Assembly: GCA_037176705.1 (NCBI GenBank) | Contig: CM073885.1 | Coordinates: 218,438,290 to 218,502,289 of the forward strand | Direction: 5' to 3' | Origin: Molossus alvarezi | Taxonomy: Eukaryota > Chordata > Mammalia > Chiroptera > Molossidae | DNA length: 64,000 nt | Shown here: positions 48,810 to 61,810 of the stretch, one piece after another | How the letters are laid out: each line of letters starts with the position of its first letter | Numbering within the stretch: the stretch's first letter is position 1 | The notes under the pieces: model-generated | Told to the model about the DNA's origin: nothing | The model's input: the letters and a program-made list of their open reading frames with translations, nothing else | The model's database searches: none | Position numbers and translations under genes: made by a program

Positions 48810-50050
48810 TTCTTCCGCACTTGGTTCCGTACTTTCGGCCATTCTGGAAAAGTAGGTTTGGGTCAGGTCATTGCAAAACGGGCGATGTAGGACTGTTTCG
48901 AAGTAAACCAGCATTGGGTTCCCCCGTACCCACACCGTCCCTTTAACGGAGATTTGCCCATTTAAAAAAAAAAAAAAAAAAGCCCCGTTGCATCCCTCTC
49001 ATCTCTCATAGACTGCGGGCATCTCGGTGCCTGCGGGGTGAAGCAGGCCAAGTGAGCGAGAGTGCAGGGGCGGCGTGAGGACGGGCGAGCTGGGGCGTCT
49101 GTGTAGAGAGAGCAGCTGATTCTCTGCGCCTGCCTGCTTTTCCCCCCTGTGAAGACTGGTCCACGGTGAGAAGCCAGAGATCTGGGTAATTTTTCTAACA
49201 CGGCATTTCCCAAATGTTTAAAATGTATGCCCAATCAATTGTGCCTATAGGACTCTGGTATGCACCTTCTGTGAAATCCCACCCCCATTTCTTTATTCAA
49301 CTTTTCAATGAGATAAAGGCAGAAACGTGAGGAAATGTGCTTAGCCAAAAAAACTTGGAGCTTAATTGTCTTCCATTCTTTCCTTCCTTTTCTATTTGAA
49401 GAGCAGCTATTTCTGCCAACACCACTACAGTGCTCTGGATTTAGGCATTTTTGCTGCATAACCCACTAAGGTAAATTTCTTCATCAGGAGACCTGACCTT
49501 TAAAGTACATTCTGGGTCAAAGAAGTCAGATTATACTATGTCAGATGATTGATGTGGTGTGACAGTTGGGGACTGCCATTTAGAAATAAAATGGCCATTT
49601 TTATTTATGTATTTATTTATTACTGTGGGGATTCACTGTGGAGTCTCATTCCTACAACATTTAAATTACATTTTTCAAGCAGATTAAGGAAAAATTTAGT
49701 CATGCCATGCAATTCAAAACCAGAACCAGTCCAGCATACAAAGTTTGGGCCTAATACAACTTCACCTGGTCACAAGGATAGTCTCCTATGGTCAGTTTGG
49801 GAGCCAATTTACTGCAACTGCTATGATAAGGAAAATCACTTCTATGTACCCATAGAGCCTGACCTCTGATACAGAAGTTGATCATTAGTTTAAGGCATAG
49901 ACACACACACCTCCAAAAGAATGGGTAACACCAAGCAACGTGTTCTTTAACTTTTCACTAAGCATATGATAAAATTTGAATAGCTTCTGATCTTCACAGA
50001 ATGTGAATATTCTATGACAGGTAATAACAAACATATAACTAATAACAAGA
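48810..50050. other. Upstream flank, nothing recognised
   Basis: CpG-island shoulder, then AT-rich intergenic DNA. It contains an A19-type run near 48963-48981. No gene is seen. Confidence 0.5.
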
Positions 50051-50054
50051 ATGC

Positions 50055-50185
50055 CAAGCATTTATGAAACACTTTTACTACCTAAAGTTATTGATACCTA
50101 CTGTCAAATTGTATCCTTCCAGCAACTTTGTGAGTTAAGAATGAATATCCTTAAACCAATTTGTAGGCAGAAATTAAGATAATAA
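50055..50185 (+). repeat. MIR fragment
   Basis: Diverged MIR pattern: atttatgaaacacttttact, then gtatccttccagcaactttg. Confidence 0.45.
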
Positions 50186-50494
50186 AGGTGGCCTGTTAAT
50201 TAGTAGAAAAATTATATTGAGAATTATAGTATTTTAGTTTTGCACTTATTCTTAGGCCATGGTTATAGAAGAACATCCAATTTTGCTTTCTGATGGGAAA
50301 TAAAACCTCTAGAAAAATGAATGTATGGATAATGTAAATTATGACCACCTTAGAAACTGTCTTTGAGGTGACCTACAATAACCCAGGTATAGAATAGTTT
50401 AATAAAGGTAAAAGAAATATAAATTACATTACAATTTTCAAATGTTTGTAGCTGTATTACTAGAAAAGTAATTGGGAACTAGCCACATAATGAA

Positions 50495-50800
50495 CTTTTA
50501 AAAAATTTTATTGGGGTTACATTGGTTAATAAAATCATGTAGGTCTAAAGTATATATACATCTGTATATTGTATTGTGTGTGCACTACCCTAAGTCATGT
50601 CTCTCCATCACCAGTTATCCCCCCTTTACCTTCTCCTGCCTCCTCCCACCCCTGAGGGGTTTTTTTTGTTTTGTTTTGTTTTGCTTAATCCCTTTACCTT
50701 TCACCCAGCTCTCTACCCCTTCCCCTCTTACAGCTCTGAGTCTTATTCTGTTTTGTTGGTTAGATTATTTTGTCATAATAAACTTTGTTTAAAACAGATT
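50495..50800 (-). mobile_element. L1/HAL1-type 3' end, reverse orientation
   Basis: Starts with ttaaaaaattttattggggt (a reversed poly-A tail), followed by ttggttaataaaatcatgta and a C/T-rich stretch (reverse of the G-rich 3' UTR tract). This is the expected reverse complement of an L1-family 3' end. Confidence 0.6.
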
Positions 50801-51223
50801 GTTTCCTTTTGTGAGGTTTGATGTTACAGTACTCCGATAAAGGCAACATCACTGTAGCTAACTAAAGGATTCTGATATCCTCAAACAAGAGAGATTTTGA
50901 CAAGGGGGGAGGGAAAATTATTATATTTTTATCTTCTACTGGAAAATTGTAATCCTTCTTGTTATTCAGACCCTTACATATGTTTGTTCTGAGCTGGCTC
51001 TCAAAGACATGTAAAGTGAGAAAGAGTGAGTGATTGACATAAGTCAAACAAAATATATTTACCCCAGAGACTTTGTCCAGTGCCATAATTATCTTTATAA
51101 GTCATCACTTGCAATGCCTGATTAATCATTTTTACTCACAAGTCAATGTTTTCTTTGATGATTTGCCTTCTATCATTATTAGCCTCATGATGTTTTAGTA
51201 TTAGAAATATTATTCTCCTTGCC

Positions 51224-51456
51224 CTGGCTGGTCTGGCTCAGTGGTCAGAGCATTGGTCACAGGTTCCATTCCGGTCAAGGGCACGTACATCAGTTACAGT
51301 TCGTCCTGGCCCCTGTCAGGTCATGCAGGAGGCAAACAGTCAGTGTGTCTCTCTCATGTCAATGTTTCTCTCTCTTCCCCTCTCTCCACTCTATCTGTTG
51401 ATAAATATAAAAAATATCCTCAGATGAGGATTTAAAAAAAATATATATATATATAT
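51224..51456 (+). mobile_element. VES-type SINE with (AT)n tail
   Basis: A diverged head. The tail has become an (AT)n run of about 20 bp. Duplication TATTCTCCTTGCC on both sides. Confidence 0.92.
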
Positions 51457-51767
51457 ATATTATTCTCCTTGCCTAACATTATTGCTTTATACCTAGTTAA
51501 ATGCCCAAATCTTTGCTTTCCAAAAAAGTAAAAGTCTTAAAGTCCGTTAAAGAATATATGTCTCTATTATTAAAAGAATTGGCATTTTATGTGACTGATA
51601 TTTAAATACTGTATTTAAAGCGCTCCACATTATCACTATGCCTTATAAATTTTATATACGTCTAAGAAAAAACAGTCTCATAGTATGGTTTAAAATATCA
51701 AGCTGCTCACAAATTTTCTTAATAGGAAAAATAACTTATTTGACATAAAATGTTTTTGTTTCTTTTT

Positions 51768-51842
51768 AAATCCTCATCCAAGGATATGTTTTTCCATTCT
51801 TTTTGGGAGGGAAGAAGGGAGGGAGGGAGGAAGGGAGGGGGG

Positions 51843-51878
<36 letters not shown>

Positions 51879-52007
51879 TTACATCCATTGGTTGCCTCCT
51901 GCCAAGTATTGAACCTGCAACCCAGGTACACTCTCTTGACCAGAATTAGACCTGAGACCCTTCGGTCTGTGGGCTGATGCTCTAACTACTGTGCAAACTG
52001 GCCAGGG
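51768..52007 (-). mobile_element. VES-type SINE, reverse
   Basis: Contains an expanded (GA)n/(GGA)n run and the head cactgtgcaaactggccagg. No clear target duplication was seen. Confidence 0.88.
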
Positions 52008-52339
52008 CTGAAATACTTTTTAATGATAGAATTTTCCCTACAACTTGACCATGCTTATAAAAAAGACTTCAAGAGGTAGGCTACTTGACTACCAAGAGAG
52101 ACACTTTGATTCCCCGCCCAGGTGAATGAGTTCCATCAGATACTCAGCACCTTAGCCTCACACCTCATGTCAGGAATACCTTTCTGCCTAGAGAAGTTAT
52201 TTGTCCTAAATTGGGTTTATAGTCACATTCCTGGATATGTTCCTAACCTCCATCTTCTTAATAGCCTTTGCATTTCCTTCCTATGGCTGAGTACTGCCCT
52301 ATTCCAAGTTACATTTATGTGAAACTAGCAGAGTGTAAA

Positions 52340-52580
52340 ATAAGAACTAATTCTGATTAGGCACTTGCGATGTACCAGTGCTATTCTACAATGCATTACA
52401 TGAATTAACTCAGTAAATCTTCATGACAATCCTATCAAATAGCATTTCAGATTATTATTCCTACTTAGCAGATGAGAAAATACTGATGTACAGAAAAATT
52501 AGGTTATGTGACTTGTAACAAGGTTTAAAACCAAGTAGTATGGTTTATAGCTCATGCTGTTAACCACTACACCATGTAGA
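52340..52580 (+). repeat. MIR, nearly full length
   Basis: Follows MIR throughout: ggcacttgcgatgtaccagt, gaattaactcagtaaatctt, cagatgagaaaatactgatg, ending gctgttaaccactacaccat. Confidence 0.8.
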
Positions 52581-52956
52581 CTATCCTTGAAATATGCAAT
52601 AAATGATATATGATAGCTACAATCTGAGGTAGTATGGTCCCGTCCTGTGCCCTATGGCCACATTACTCAACCAACAAGTATGCTGCTAGAACTCAGGGAA
52701 TCCTACTATATAAGGAGTGAGATTCTCTTTACATTCTGACTAACCAGGTTTTTTTTTAACTTAACAAATAGCTGCTGAATATCTATAATTGATAGATATT
52801 CTGTGCATTGGGTCAGTGACTAGGAAAGGCTAAGATGAAGAAGATAAGGTTTCAAAGAGTTTCTATTCTTTGGAGAGGAGATACAAGTATGTGGAGGGGA
52901 GGAGAATGGGAATGGAGATAGAGCTGAGGTAATCTCTGTAAAAAAATGATGAGCCT

Positions 52957-53207
52957 GGCCCTGGCCGGTTTGGCTCAGCGGTTAGAGCATTGACCTGCGG
53001 TCCAGAGAGGCCCGAGTTCAGTTCCCGCTCAGGGCACATACCTCGGTTGCAGTTTGTCCCCGGCCCTGGTTGGGTCGTGTGGGTGGCAGCCACTCAATGT
53101 GTCCCTTTCACATAGATGTTTCTCTCTCTCTCTCTCTTCCCCTCTCTCCCTCCCACTCTGTCTGAACAAAAAATGGGACAATGTCCTCGGGTGAGGATAA
53201 AAGAAAA
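52957..53207 (+). mobile_element. VES-type SINE, first of an abutting pair
   Basis: A near-consensus hairpin-class copy ending tcctcgggtgagga. It shares the target word GATGAGCC with the next SINE, which starts about 10 bp later. Confidence 0.94.
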
Positions 53208-53215
53208 AGATGAGC

Positions 53216-53445
53216 CTGGCTGGTGTGGCTCAGTGGTTGAGTGTCAGCCCATGCACCAAGAGGTCACCGGATTGATTCCCAATCAGGGCACATGCCCAGG
53301 TTGTGGGCCACATCCCCACAGGGGCCAGGGGGCATTCAGAAAGCCACCAGTTGGTGTTCTCTCTCATGGATGTTTCTTTCTCTCCCTATTGTTCCTTCCT
53401 CTCTCTCTAAAATCAAAAAGAGAGAAAGAAAAAAAAGAAAGAAAG
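53216..53445 (+). mobile_element. VES-type SINE, second of an abutting pair
   Basis: ATCAATAAA-type copy (head cctggctggtgtggctcagt) with a GAAA-rich tail. It is followed by aatgatgagctctaa, matching the sequence before the first SINE. Confidence 0.92.
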
Positions 53446-53929
53446 AAATGATGAGCTCTAAGGTTATGCTATTATATGGTATGTTGACTTCAAATCTCCT
53501 GGCAGTATGGTTGATGCAATGATCTGAGAAACTTCTGAGGACAGAAAAGCAGCTTTTCTGGATTTGGAAGCAGGTTAGTAGTTCCCATGGAAAAATCTTG
53601 AAGTCTGTCTCAATGCGTTGAACTCTACACTTCCACGACATTACATGCACACGTACAAAACACTATTCGAGGTACTGTAGAGGAACAAAGAGAAGGATTG
53701 AAGCTAAGTTCATCTTTTGTTTTAACCTTTTATTAAAATTCACATACTCTTTTTACTCAGACTTATGCCAACTATGGTAGAGACTATTTAATTAACATGT
53801 ACAATGTGCTAGACAGTGTATGAACCAATACACAATAGAACCTATACAGTCTGTAAGAATCATGGAATTTCAGAGCTGGAAGGTGACATAATCAAACAGA
53901 GCAACTGAAAGAGGAACAGTAGAAAGAAA

Positions 53930-54025
53930 CATTTATTGAGCACCTATGTGAGCGTTATGTTTAACACAGTATGTATGTTACTGAATCCTCGAACAAGGAA
54001 AGTGGATATTATTACCCCTGGTTTA
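53930..54025 (+). repeat. MIR 5' fragment
   Basis: tttattgagcacctatgtga, then tgttactgaatcctcgaaca, then tattattacccctggttt, follow the MIR 5' half. Confidence 0.65.
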
Positions 54026-54039
54026 GAGCTCTCTCACTC

Positions 54040-54400
54040 CAGCCGCCCTGAACCATTTTCATTTCTTACCAAGCTGTTTCCAGCCCTAGTGCTCAAGTTA
54101 GAATGTCTTGTTCTTTGTCATAGTCACCCGACTCATTGGGTGACTATGTGGAACTCCAGGGTCGCTCCCCTTGTGGAAACTTTCCTGACCTCTACTGTCT
54201 GCCAGACCTGGATACAGTGGACTCACTGGTACCCCACACGGTTCTTCACAGACTTCTACATGCCTATCTCCCTTTATTGCATTGTACGAGCTTTAAAGGG
54301 AAGGGACCATGACCCATTGTTTTCTTAAAACCCAGTGACACGCAATGTTCTTGCCATACAGTGAGTATTTAATAATGAATGAATAACTTAGCCCCAAATC
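54040..54400 (+). repeat. L2 3' fragment
   Basis: gggaagggaccatgacccat followed by cagtgagtatttaataatga, preceded by a diverged upstream L2 part containing tttcctgacctctactgtct. Confidence 0.6.
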
Positions 54401-54559
54401 CAGTAAGTGGTAGAGTTGGGGGGTTAAGACTAGGTTCACATCTCAGATGTGTTTGAAACCTCAGGCTTCTTAGCCTTCCTGCACCTGAGTTTTGGAGATG
54501 TTTAAAATAGGAAGAATGTGCTCTTTTTATTTTGTTGTTGGTGGCACTGCTGGTTTCTG

Positions 54560-54660
54560 TGTTTTGAAGTGGGAGCTCAGAGGCTATGTGTTCTATGAGT
54601 ACTCAATACAATTGATACCAATCACAGTGCTGGACATATAGTAGGTAATCAAGAAAGTCA
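54560..54660 (+). repeat. L2 3'-end snippet
   Basis: cacagtgctggacatatagt followed by aggtaatcaagaaag is the L2 terminal segment. Confidence 0.5.
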
Positions 54661-54839
54661 GTTCCTGTCCCCTTTCTCTATATCATCTTGTTCAAAATTA
54701 TACTTGAAGTGAGAGCTGGGACTCAGATTACTCAGCTATGCTACCCTTTCATCACGGGTGTTTCACAGATATAATCTATTGACTTTTATTTGGGGTATTA
54801 GGCTTCTTCACATTTATCATTTATTTTCTTTTTTTTTCT

Positions 54840-55010
54840 ATTTTGGAAGACTTTGAACTGCAATTGTAATAGAGGACAATATAGGCAGACTCGGGGCAGG
54901 AAGAGCCTTTCCTGCCTGAAAGCTTCAGGAGGGTAAGAACCATGACTTCTTTATCTCTGTATATGCCAGTCTCCTAGCGAATGCTTAGTAAAGATTTGTG
55001 GAGCTCAGGT
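54840..55010 (+). repeat. L2 3' end
   Basis: cttcaggagggtaagaacca, then gaatgcttagtaaagatttg, fit the L2 3' terminus. Confidence 0.55.
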
Positions 55011-55159
55011 GCATTGGCCAACTTAGACCTGGGAGGTTTCCTGGATCTTTGAGGACAGTCTTCAGGAAGAAACACAGGTAGCTGAAGAAAACAGGAAATG
55101 GGAAACTGCTCAGTATATGGGAATATAAGAAAGGATATTCTAATTCTGGAGTGGAAAAC

Positions 55160-55595
55160 TTAAAAGTGTACTATCAGCAACATGGATGAAATGAGGTGAT
55201 TATGCTAAGTGAAATAAGTCAGAGAAAGACAAATACCATATGATTTCACTTATATGTGGAATCTAAAAAACAAACAAAATAGAAATAAACGCATAGACAC
55301 AGAATATTTTGATGGTTGCTGGGTAGGAAGGGTGTTTGGGGAATGGGTGAAAAGGGAGATGGGATTAAGAAATACAAATTGGTATTTACAGAATAGTCAT
55401 GGGAATATAAAGTATGGCATAAGGAATATGGTCAATAATATTGTAATAACTATGTATGGTGCCAGATGGATACTAGATTTATCAGGGTGATCACTTTGCA
55501 AGTTATATAAATGTCAAATCACCATATTGTACACCTGAAACTAATATAATATTGTATGTCAACTGTAATTGAAAATGAATAATTATTTTTAAGAA
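55160..55595 (+). mobile_element. L1 3'-end fragment
   Basis: Contains ttatgctaagtgaaataagt, ccatatgatttcacttatat and the shared module tatgtatggtgccagatgga, ending in an A/T-rich tail. It is intergenic, upstream of BMP2K. Confidence 0.75.
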
Positions 55596-56039
55596 AGGTA
55601 ATATCTCAATAGCATAAGCAAGACAAGGCCACAGGTAATATGAACAAGATAAAGCTAGATAAGAGGTGAACACTCTGATACTTAAAGTCAATCTGAAAAC
55701 ACAGTCTGAGGCTACAGTGAAGGCCAGGTCCCCACCACTCCAAACAAACAAATCTGCTCTAAGAGACTGATTTATTCTCCACGGGCTAAAATATCTCACC
55801 CTTTTCCTTTTGCTCTTGCTGTTTCCCAGAACCTGAACACTGGTTTTTCTTCCTCATCCACTTTTAGATGTATACAGTTTTCCCAACTTAACCTACCTCC
55901 TCTGGGAAGTTTTTTCCCAACTTCCCTACTTCATAATAATCCATCATTTCTCTGAACAACCATGGCACTTTTGTCTGCATGCAAAGCCCAGCATACTGTT
56001 TTCTTTAATTGGTCAGTGTATATAAGTCTTAACTGTCAA

Positions 56040-56145
56040 ACAAAATATATTGTGTACAATTTTCATTTTAAGGAATTCCATTGCATACATAGCCCAACAT
56101 TAGGCACATTATAGGTGTTAAGTGCTTATTGATTTAAAGTGTCTG
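56040..56145 (+). repeat. L2 3'-end snippet
   Basis: attaggcacattataggtgt followed by taagtgcttattgatttaaa. Confidence 0.45.
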
Positions 56146-56149
56146 GATA

Positions 56150-58735
56150 ATAAATGCCATTTTGAATTGACATTTTGAAATTTCATTTTGGGTTCACAGA
56201 AAGAAATTAAAGATGGATGCTTTGAGGGGAGAGTAAAATTGATCAGAGTCTAAATAATCAAAGATACATTTGACTGTACTGTTCTTTAAAGTTAAAGAGA
56301 AGTTTCTATTATAGGTCTTTCATCGGAAAAATCTGTATGAAGTATGACCGGATATTACAGAAATCTTTATCATTTGTCTACAACTTAATAAGGACCCCAC
56401 ACCACCTTAGTGCGTATTTCAAGCTAAAATAAAAATGATATTTATGTACCCACTTCTTAAATTATATTTGAAATTGCTTTTTGTTGACCTTCAATTATAT
56501 TATTTGCATATTGCTCTAAAAATAGTATTCAAAGAAATCATTCTTGAAGGATAAGCATGCTTTTTTTGACCTTTTAGTTTTTCATACTTCAACACTATAC
56601 CTTGTTTCTGTTCGCTCTCTTATCTGCTGGCAGCAGTGGGCCTGCTTATATGGACAGATTAACAACATGTCTTCTCTTACCATGACAACACCCAGCTAAT
56701 GTTTACTGATAAACCAGTAGCAAGTCAGAACATCTACAAGATGCAAGAGGAATTCACAGCCCTAAGTAAGAACTTTAATTCAGTAGTGAAATAAATTGTA
56801 TAGCTAAAAGAAATACATATACTGTTAACAATTTATTATCATTCTTTTCATTTTTATGCAAATGAAATAGCCTATATTGAGTCACTATGTTGTATCCTTT
56901 CTATAGAGAAGCTCATTTATTAAAAGCCCTAAACTTATAAATTTTGTGTGTGTGTGTATGTGTGTGTATTTCAGCAGCTATGCACTAAAATATTCATTCT
57001 GTGTTAACAGACACCTAATTCAAATCACGCACAGATATAAACACACTTGATTAAAAATCACTATTATGAGATACTAATGCTGATATTTTTTACCAAAGAG
57101 GATTAACCAACTATAGATTTGGCCCACTTAAACTCTCTTATTATAATATGACGATAAATAGATTGTCAAAACCTTAAAAATTAAGTCAAACAACTAGAAT
57201 TGTCTCAAATTATTTCACATAACAATTTTTCTTTTTGTCAAATTTATCACTTGTTTTGATAGCATTTGCACACAGCCTCAAAGACAAAAAGTAACTTTAA
57301 CAACTTGTCTGTCCAATATAAGTAATTAATTAAATAGACACTTATTGCGGGCCTGTATTACATACACATACATATAGCATTGTACTAGCCATGAGGGAAA
57401 ATAAAAATAAGACATAACTTCCAAATTCTAAGGCAAACAAACACTGAATCTAGCGGGTATACGCATGGTTTCTCAAGTTCATGATCATCCTGTACATCTT
57501 TTACATTTATTCTGTTTTGACCAGCAAATTCTTTCCCCTCACTACTGTTACCTTTCTCACTTATGACCCATCAAATGTCTTATAATTATCATACGGAATA
57601 ATCTCCATTTCTCTAACAATGAACTCTAATTATTATCCTCTATGGCCATTCTCTGTACATCAGGGATAAAACTGAATAGAAATGTGTACCATAATGTGTA
57701 TTTTGAATAAAAATAAGCATCTTTAACAAAAACATCAATATTTCAGTTTAATAAAAATATTAAGAATACAAATACCCTTATGCAAAAGAGGCTTGTTTTA
57801 AATTCTTTATCATCACAAGAATTTGTCATCAGCAATTTCAGTACAACATTAATATTTCATGTGGTCACATCCCTATTCAAAAAAGGAACACTAACACTAA
57901 TGTAACCAATTCAATCTATTTGAATTAATAAGAATTTATAAATGCTCTCTAATTATGCACTAACTAAATTTTTACATTCTAAAACATTTTTTAAAAAGAA
58001 GCAAAATGCAAAAACTACATGTACTTTTAGTTGTGATTGTTCAGGGAAGTCTTTTATTTATACCTACTGATTAGATACCTGCAGAATGTATAATCAAAAT
58101 CGATTTTATAGCTATGCTTTATTCAGTACTCATGAATGTAGTAAATATTGTTTATAACAGCACTTTCAAGATAGGATGTTATTATGTTGTAAGAAATACA
58201 ATTTCTTAACCAACAAGTTCTACTGGTTCTCAGGTATGTAAAGCAGTATATTTTGTGATAGAAATAGAGAAGAATGTAGCTTTTTTATTCATTGAAACAA
58301 AGAAAAATAAAGATTAACAATTTCACATAAATCCTATTTTATCAGATAAAGCACGATATTATATAAAGACTACAGTGCTGGTTACATTGCCCAAATCTGA
58401 TTCTTGATAGTTCATTTAGTAGGCAGCATGGATAATACATGACAGCTCTAAAGACAAATTTAACTCCCTGATGATGTCACTATTTTGCTTAATTTGTTGG
58501 GCATGTTAATATGTGGCGTTTTTTTTTTTACTAGAATTCCAGCAAAAGCAGAAAAGGACTTTCTTCCAACAAAACAGTTACTGTCTTTCTAGCTCTGTAG
58601 GCATCAGCAGAAAGGAACAATGTAAGTGTGAACACAGATCGGCACCCTATGTTTCCATGCTGAATTTATATTTTGAATCCTAATATCAGGATTATCTTTT
58701 ATAAATAACCTGGGTCTTTTTCAATTCATGTTCAA
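56150..58735. other. Intergenic, mostly unrecognised
   Basis: AT-rich, with a (TG)n near 56945-56968 and an L2 snippet at 57310-57450. No gene supported. Confidence 0.5.
57310..57450 (-). repeat. L2 3' end, reverse
   Basis: gacacttattgcgggcctgt followed by gtactagccatgagggaaaa. Confidence 0.5.
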
Positions 58736-58739
58736 TTTA

Positions 58740-59015
58740 CAGTTCATTATTCAATAAACACTTATTAAGCCAACCACTATGTGTGACTCTGCAAGGGATA
58801 AAATGATTAATGAGGCACATTCTCTTTATTAAGGACTTACAGCCTAATGAAAGGACAGATACGTTCACATCTAACACAAGCCTAAGTTCTAATAGAGAGA
58901 GGAAGTGTTAAAAGAGCAGAGTGGGAGAAGTACATTTTAATGTATTAAGCAGAGCATCATAGAGAAAGTGGCATTTGAGATGGACATTGGAGAAGAGCTG
59001 AGATTTCAACAAATG
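58740..59015 (-). repeat. L2 3' end, reverse
   Basis: caataaacacttattaagcc, then agccaaccactatgtgtgac, then gagatggacattggagaaga, follow L2 in reverse. Confidence 0.7.
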
Positions 59016-59089
59016 AGCCTATAACAGACTTAATCTGTCCCAAACCTCCCATTTCATTCTCCTTTAACCTGTTCTTTTTCTTTTTCCAT

Positions 59090-59275
59090 AGCACTTATCT
59101 TCTAGTTTATTTATTATATTTATTGTTTATTTACCGACACCACCACCTCCCCACACTGGAATGTAAGTGTTTAGACAGGGATATTTGTTTTGTTGATGGA
59201 TGTACTTTGGTGCCTAGAATTTCCTGGCTTACTGTAGGCACTTGATAAATATATATGGAATAAATTAATGAGGGT
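59090..59275 (+). repeat. L2 3' end
   Basis: ggaatgtaagtgtttagaca, then ttactgtaggcacttgataa, give the L2 3' terminus in plus orientation, 75 bp from the reverse copy. Confidence 0.7.
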
Positions 59276-59279
59276 AAAA

Positions 59280-60100
59280 TATAAGTTAGCCAGGGAAGCA
59301 GAAAGTGCAAGGTATTTTTTTCAAATAATAAAGAGGTCCAATGTGGCTGGTATGACTGTGAAAGATATTTATGGTTATATGAAATAAATAGGGAAGGAAC
59401 CTAGATGTAGAATAAAATGGGCTGTTTTTTCTTCTTCTCACTTTTCTATTAAGTAATGAGCAAATTTGAAATTGATGGTGGAACTGTGATAACATGCATT
59501 TTATAAATAGTTGTTTGAATCAATTAAATAACAAGAAGTTCTAGTTCTGAAATCTTTATAATTTTTAGCCATTTTACATTTTATTTGCATATATTTTATC
59601 TTTACTTGGGCTTTTCTACCCTGAAATTTTACTCTTGCTAAAGTTTCTTCTATATCATTTCAGTTTATTATTTTTAAAAACTGAATTCTATAAAGTGGAT
59701 ATATCCCCTTTAGCAAATAAAATGATGAATGAATATATCCAACACTTGTCAGATGGTGTCTGAGTGTAACATAACATGCAATGTCAGGATAAATATACTC
59801 CAATATCAGATGCCACATCAATTAGCTAGTAATGTTCCAAATTGCATCAACTCATAGAAAAAAGGATTGTCATAGGAATGGACCCATGTAGCTTAGAATC
59901 ACTAAAAATCTACAGTATAGTACTATAGGTTGTTGTACATTATGCAAATATGCCTTGCTAATAAATCCACATTTTTTCTATCTCTATAATTTATAGGGTC
60001 ATGTATTCACCAATCTGTTTCATATTTTAATGTCTTCCCCTGTTTTTTAAATCAACATTTAATAGTGTCATGAACCATTTTGTTCAGTGTCTAGTTTACT
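59280..60100. other. Intergenic, nothing recognised
   Basis: AT-rich, with no repeat or gene that I can support. Confidence 0.5.
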
Positions 60101-60104
60101 CTTG

Positions 60105-60605
60105 TCCAATAGATTTTCTGAGATGTTTAAAATGTTCTGTATCTACCAGTTTTGATCAGTGGTTAGAGTGTCAGCCCATTGACAAAAAGGTTGCAGGTTT
60201 AATTCCCAGTCAAGGGCACGTACCTGGGTTGCAAGTTTGATCCCCAGCTCCAGTCAAGGTCATGTGGGAGATAACCAATCGATAAGTCTCTCTCACATCA
60301 ATGTTTCTCTCTCTCTCTCTCCCTCCCTCCCTTCCACTCTCTCTAAAAATCAATGAAAAAATATCCTTGGGTGAGGATTAACAAAAAAATAAAATAAATA
60401 AATAAACAAATAAATAAAATCTTCTGTATCTGCACAGTGCTATATGGTAGCTACTAGACACATGTGGCTATTATTGAGCACTCAAAATATTGCTAATACA
60501 ACTGAAAAATTGAATTTTATTTTTTTTAATTTTGATTAATTTAAATTTAATACTCCCATATAGCCATTGGCTACCATATCAAACAATACAGATCTAGATG
60601 TTTTT
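60105..60605. mobile_element. hAT-type MITE fossil interrupted by a SINE
   Basis: Left piece cttgtccaatagattttctg (60110-60144). Right piece (60432-60600) includes catgtggctattattgagca and ccattggctaccatatcaaa. A SINE occupies 60145-60421. It is related to the MITE at 30787. Confidence 0.6.
60145..60421 (+). mobile_element. VES-type SINE inside a hAT MITE
   Basis: A diverged head (ccagttttgatcagtggtta), ending tccttgggtgaggattaac with an (AAAT)n tail. Duplication TTCTGTATCT (60135-60144 and 60422-60431). Confidence 0.92.
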
Positions 60606-60689
60606 TAGAAGGATTATCAATGACTTCCTACTTATCCATTTGACAATTTTATGGAATAAAATATATTGCATGGCCTTCCACATCAGGAA

Positions 60690-61495
60690 GATAAACCACA
60701 CTGAAATATCAATACATACCTATCAGAATGGGTAAAATAAAAATATAGTGATAACACCACATGCGGGGCAAGAATGCAGAGAAAGTGGATAACTTACGCC
60801 TTCCTGGTGGGAATATAAACAGTTTGGCAGTTTCTTTAAAAACTAAACATGCAACTACTATACAAGCCGGCAATAGCACTCCTGAGTATTTATTCCAGAG
60901 AATAGAAGACTTTGTTCATAGGAAAATCTGTACATGGATACTTGTAGCCACTTTATTTATAATAGCCCCAAACTGGAAAAATCAGATGTCTTTTAACATT
61001 TAAATGGTTAAACAAATTGTGGTACATCCATACCATGGAATGCTATTTAATAAAAAGGAAGGTGTTATTGATACACTCAGCAACCTATATTAATTGCCAG
61101 AGAATTATGCTTAATTGGGGGAAAAAAGCCAATTTCAACATACTAAACACTGTAACCTTAGATCAAATTATTTCATTTATATAACATTCTTAAAATGACA
61201 AAATTATAAAAATGTAGACTGCATTAGTGGTTCCTAGAAGTTAGGGAACCGGGGCAGGAAAGGAGTAGATGTGGCTATACAAGGGCAACATGAGAGTTTC
61301 TTGTGGTGGTAGAAATGTTGCATGTATTAACTGTGTCAATGTCAATATTCAGGCTGTGGAATTGTGCTACAGTTTTGCAAGATGTTACCACTGGGAAAAA
61401 CTGGGTAAAGGATACATGGGATCTCTCTGTTTTATTTCTTACAACTGCATGTGAATCAACAATCACCTCAAAATAAAAAGTTTAATTAAAAGTAA
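60690..61495 (+). mobile_element. L1 ORF2 C-terminal and 3' UTR fragment
   Basis: ORF2-like segments (agcactcctgagtatttatt, atccataccatggaatgcta) lead into a 3' UTR ending aatcacctcaaaataaaaag. It is diverged, with no intact frame. Confidence 0.75.
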
Positions 61496-61561
61496 ATATA
61501 TTGCATGAGCCCATTCATGTTCAGCATTATTCAAGTTTATCACTTAAAAAAAGTATATCAC

Positions 61562-61810
61562 TTTTTTTTTTTTTATCCTCACTCAAGGACATTTTTCCAT
61601 TCTTTGTTCAGATAGAGCGGGAGGGAGAGAGAGGAAGAGAGAGAGAGAGAAACATCGACGTGAAGGGACACATCGAGTGGCTGCCACCCGCACGACCAAC
61701 CAGGGCCGGGGACAAACTGCAACCGAGGTACATGCCCTTAGCGGGAACCGAACCCGGGTCTCTCTGTACCGCAGGCCGACGCTCCAACCGCTGAGCCAAA
61801 CCGGCCAGGG
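61562..61810 (-). mobile_element. VES-type SINE, near consensus, reverse
   Basis: Clean copy with intact head (ccgctgagccaaaccggcca) and hairpin. The flanks share AAAAAAAGTRTATCAC. Confidence 0.95.

Noticed and set aside
53936..54328. 130-codon plus-strand frame upstream of BMP2K
   Set aside because: It lies over MIR and L2 fragments, and the composition fits chance opening of repeat sequence. No domain was recognised.
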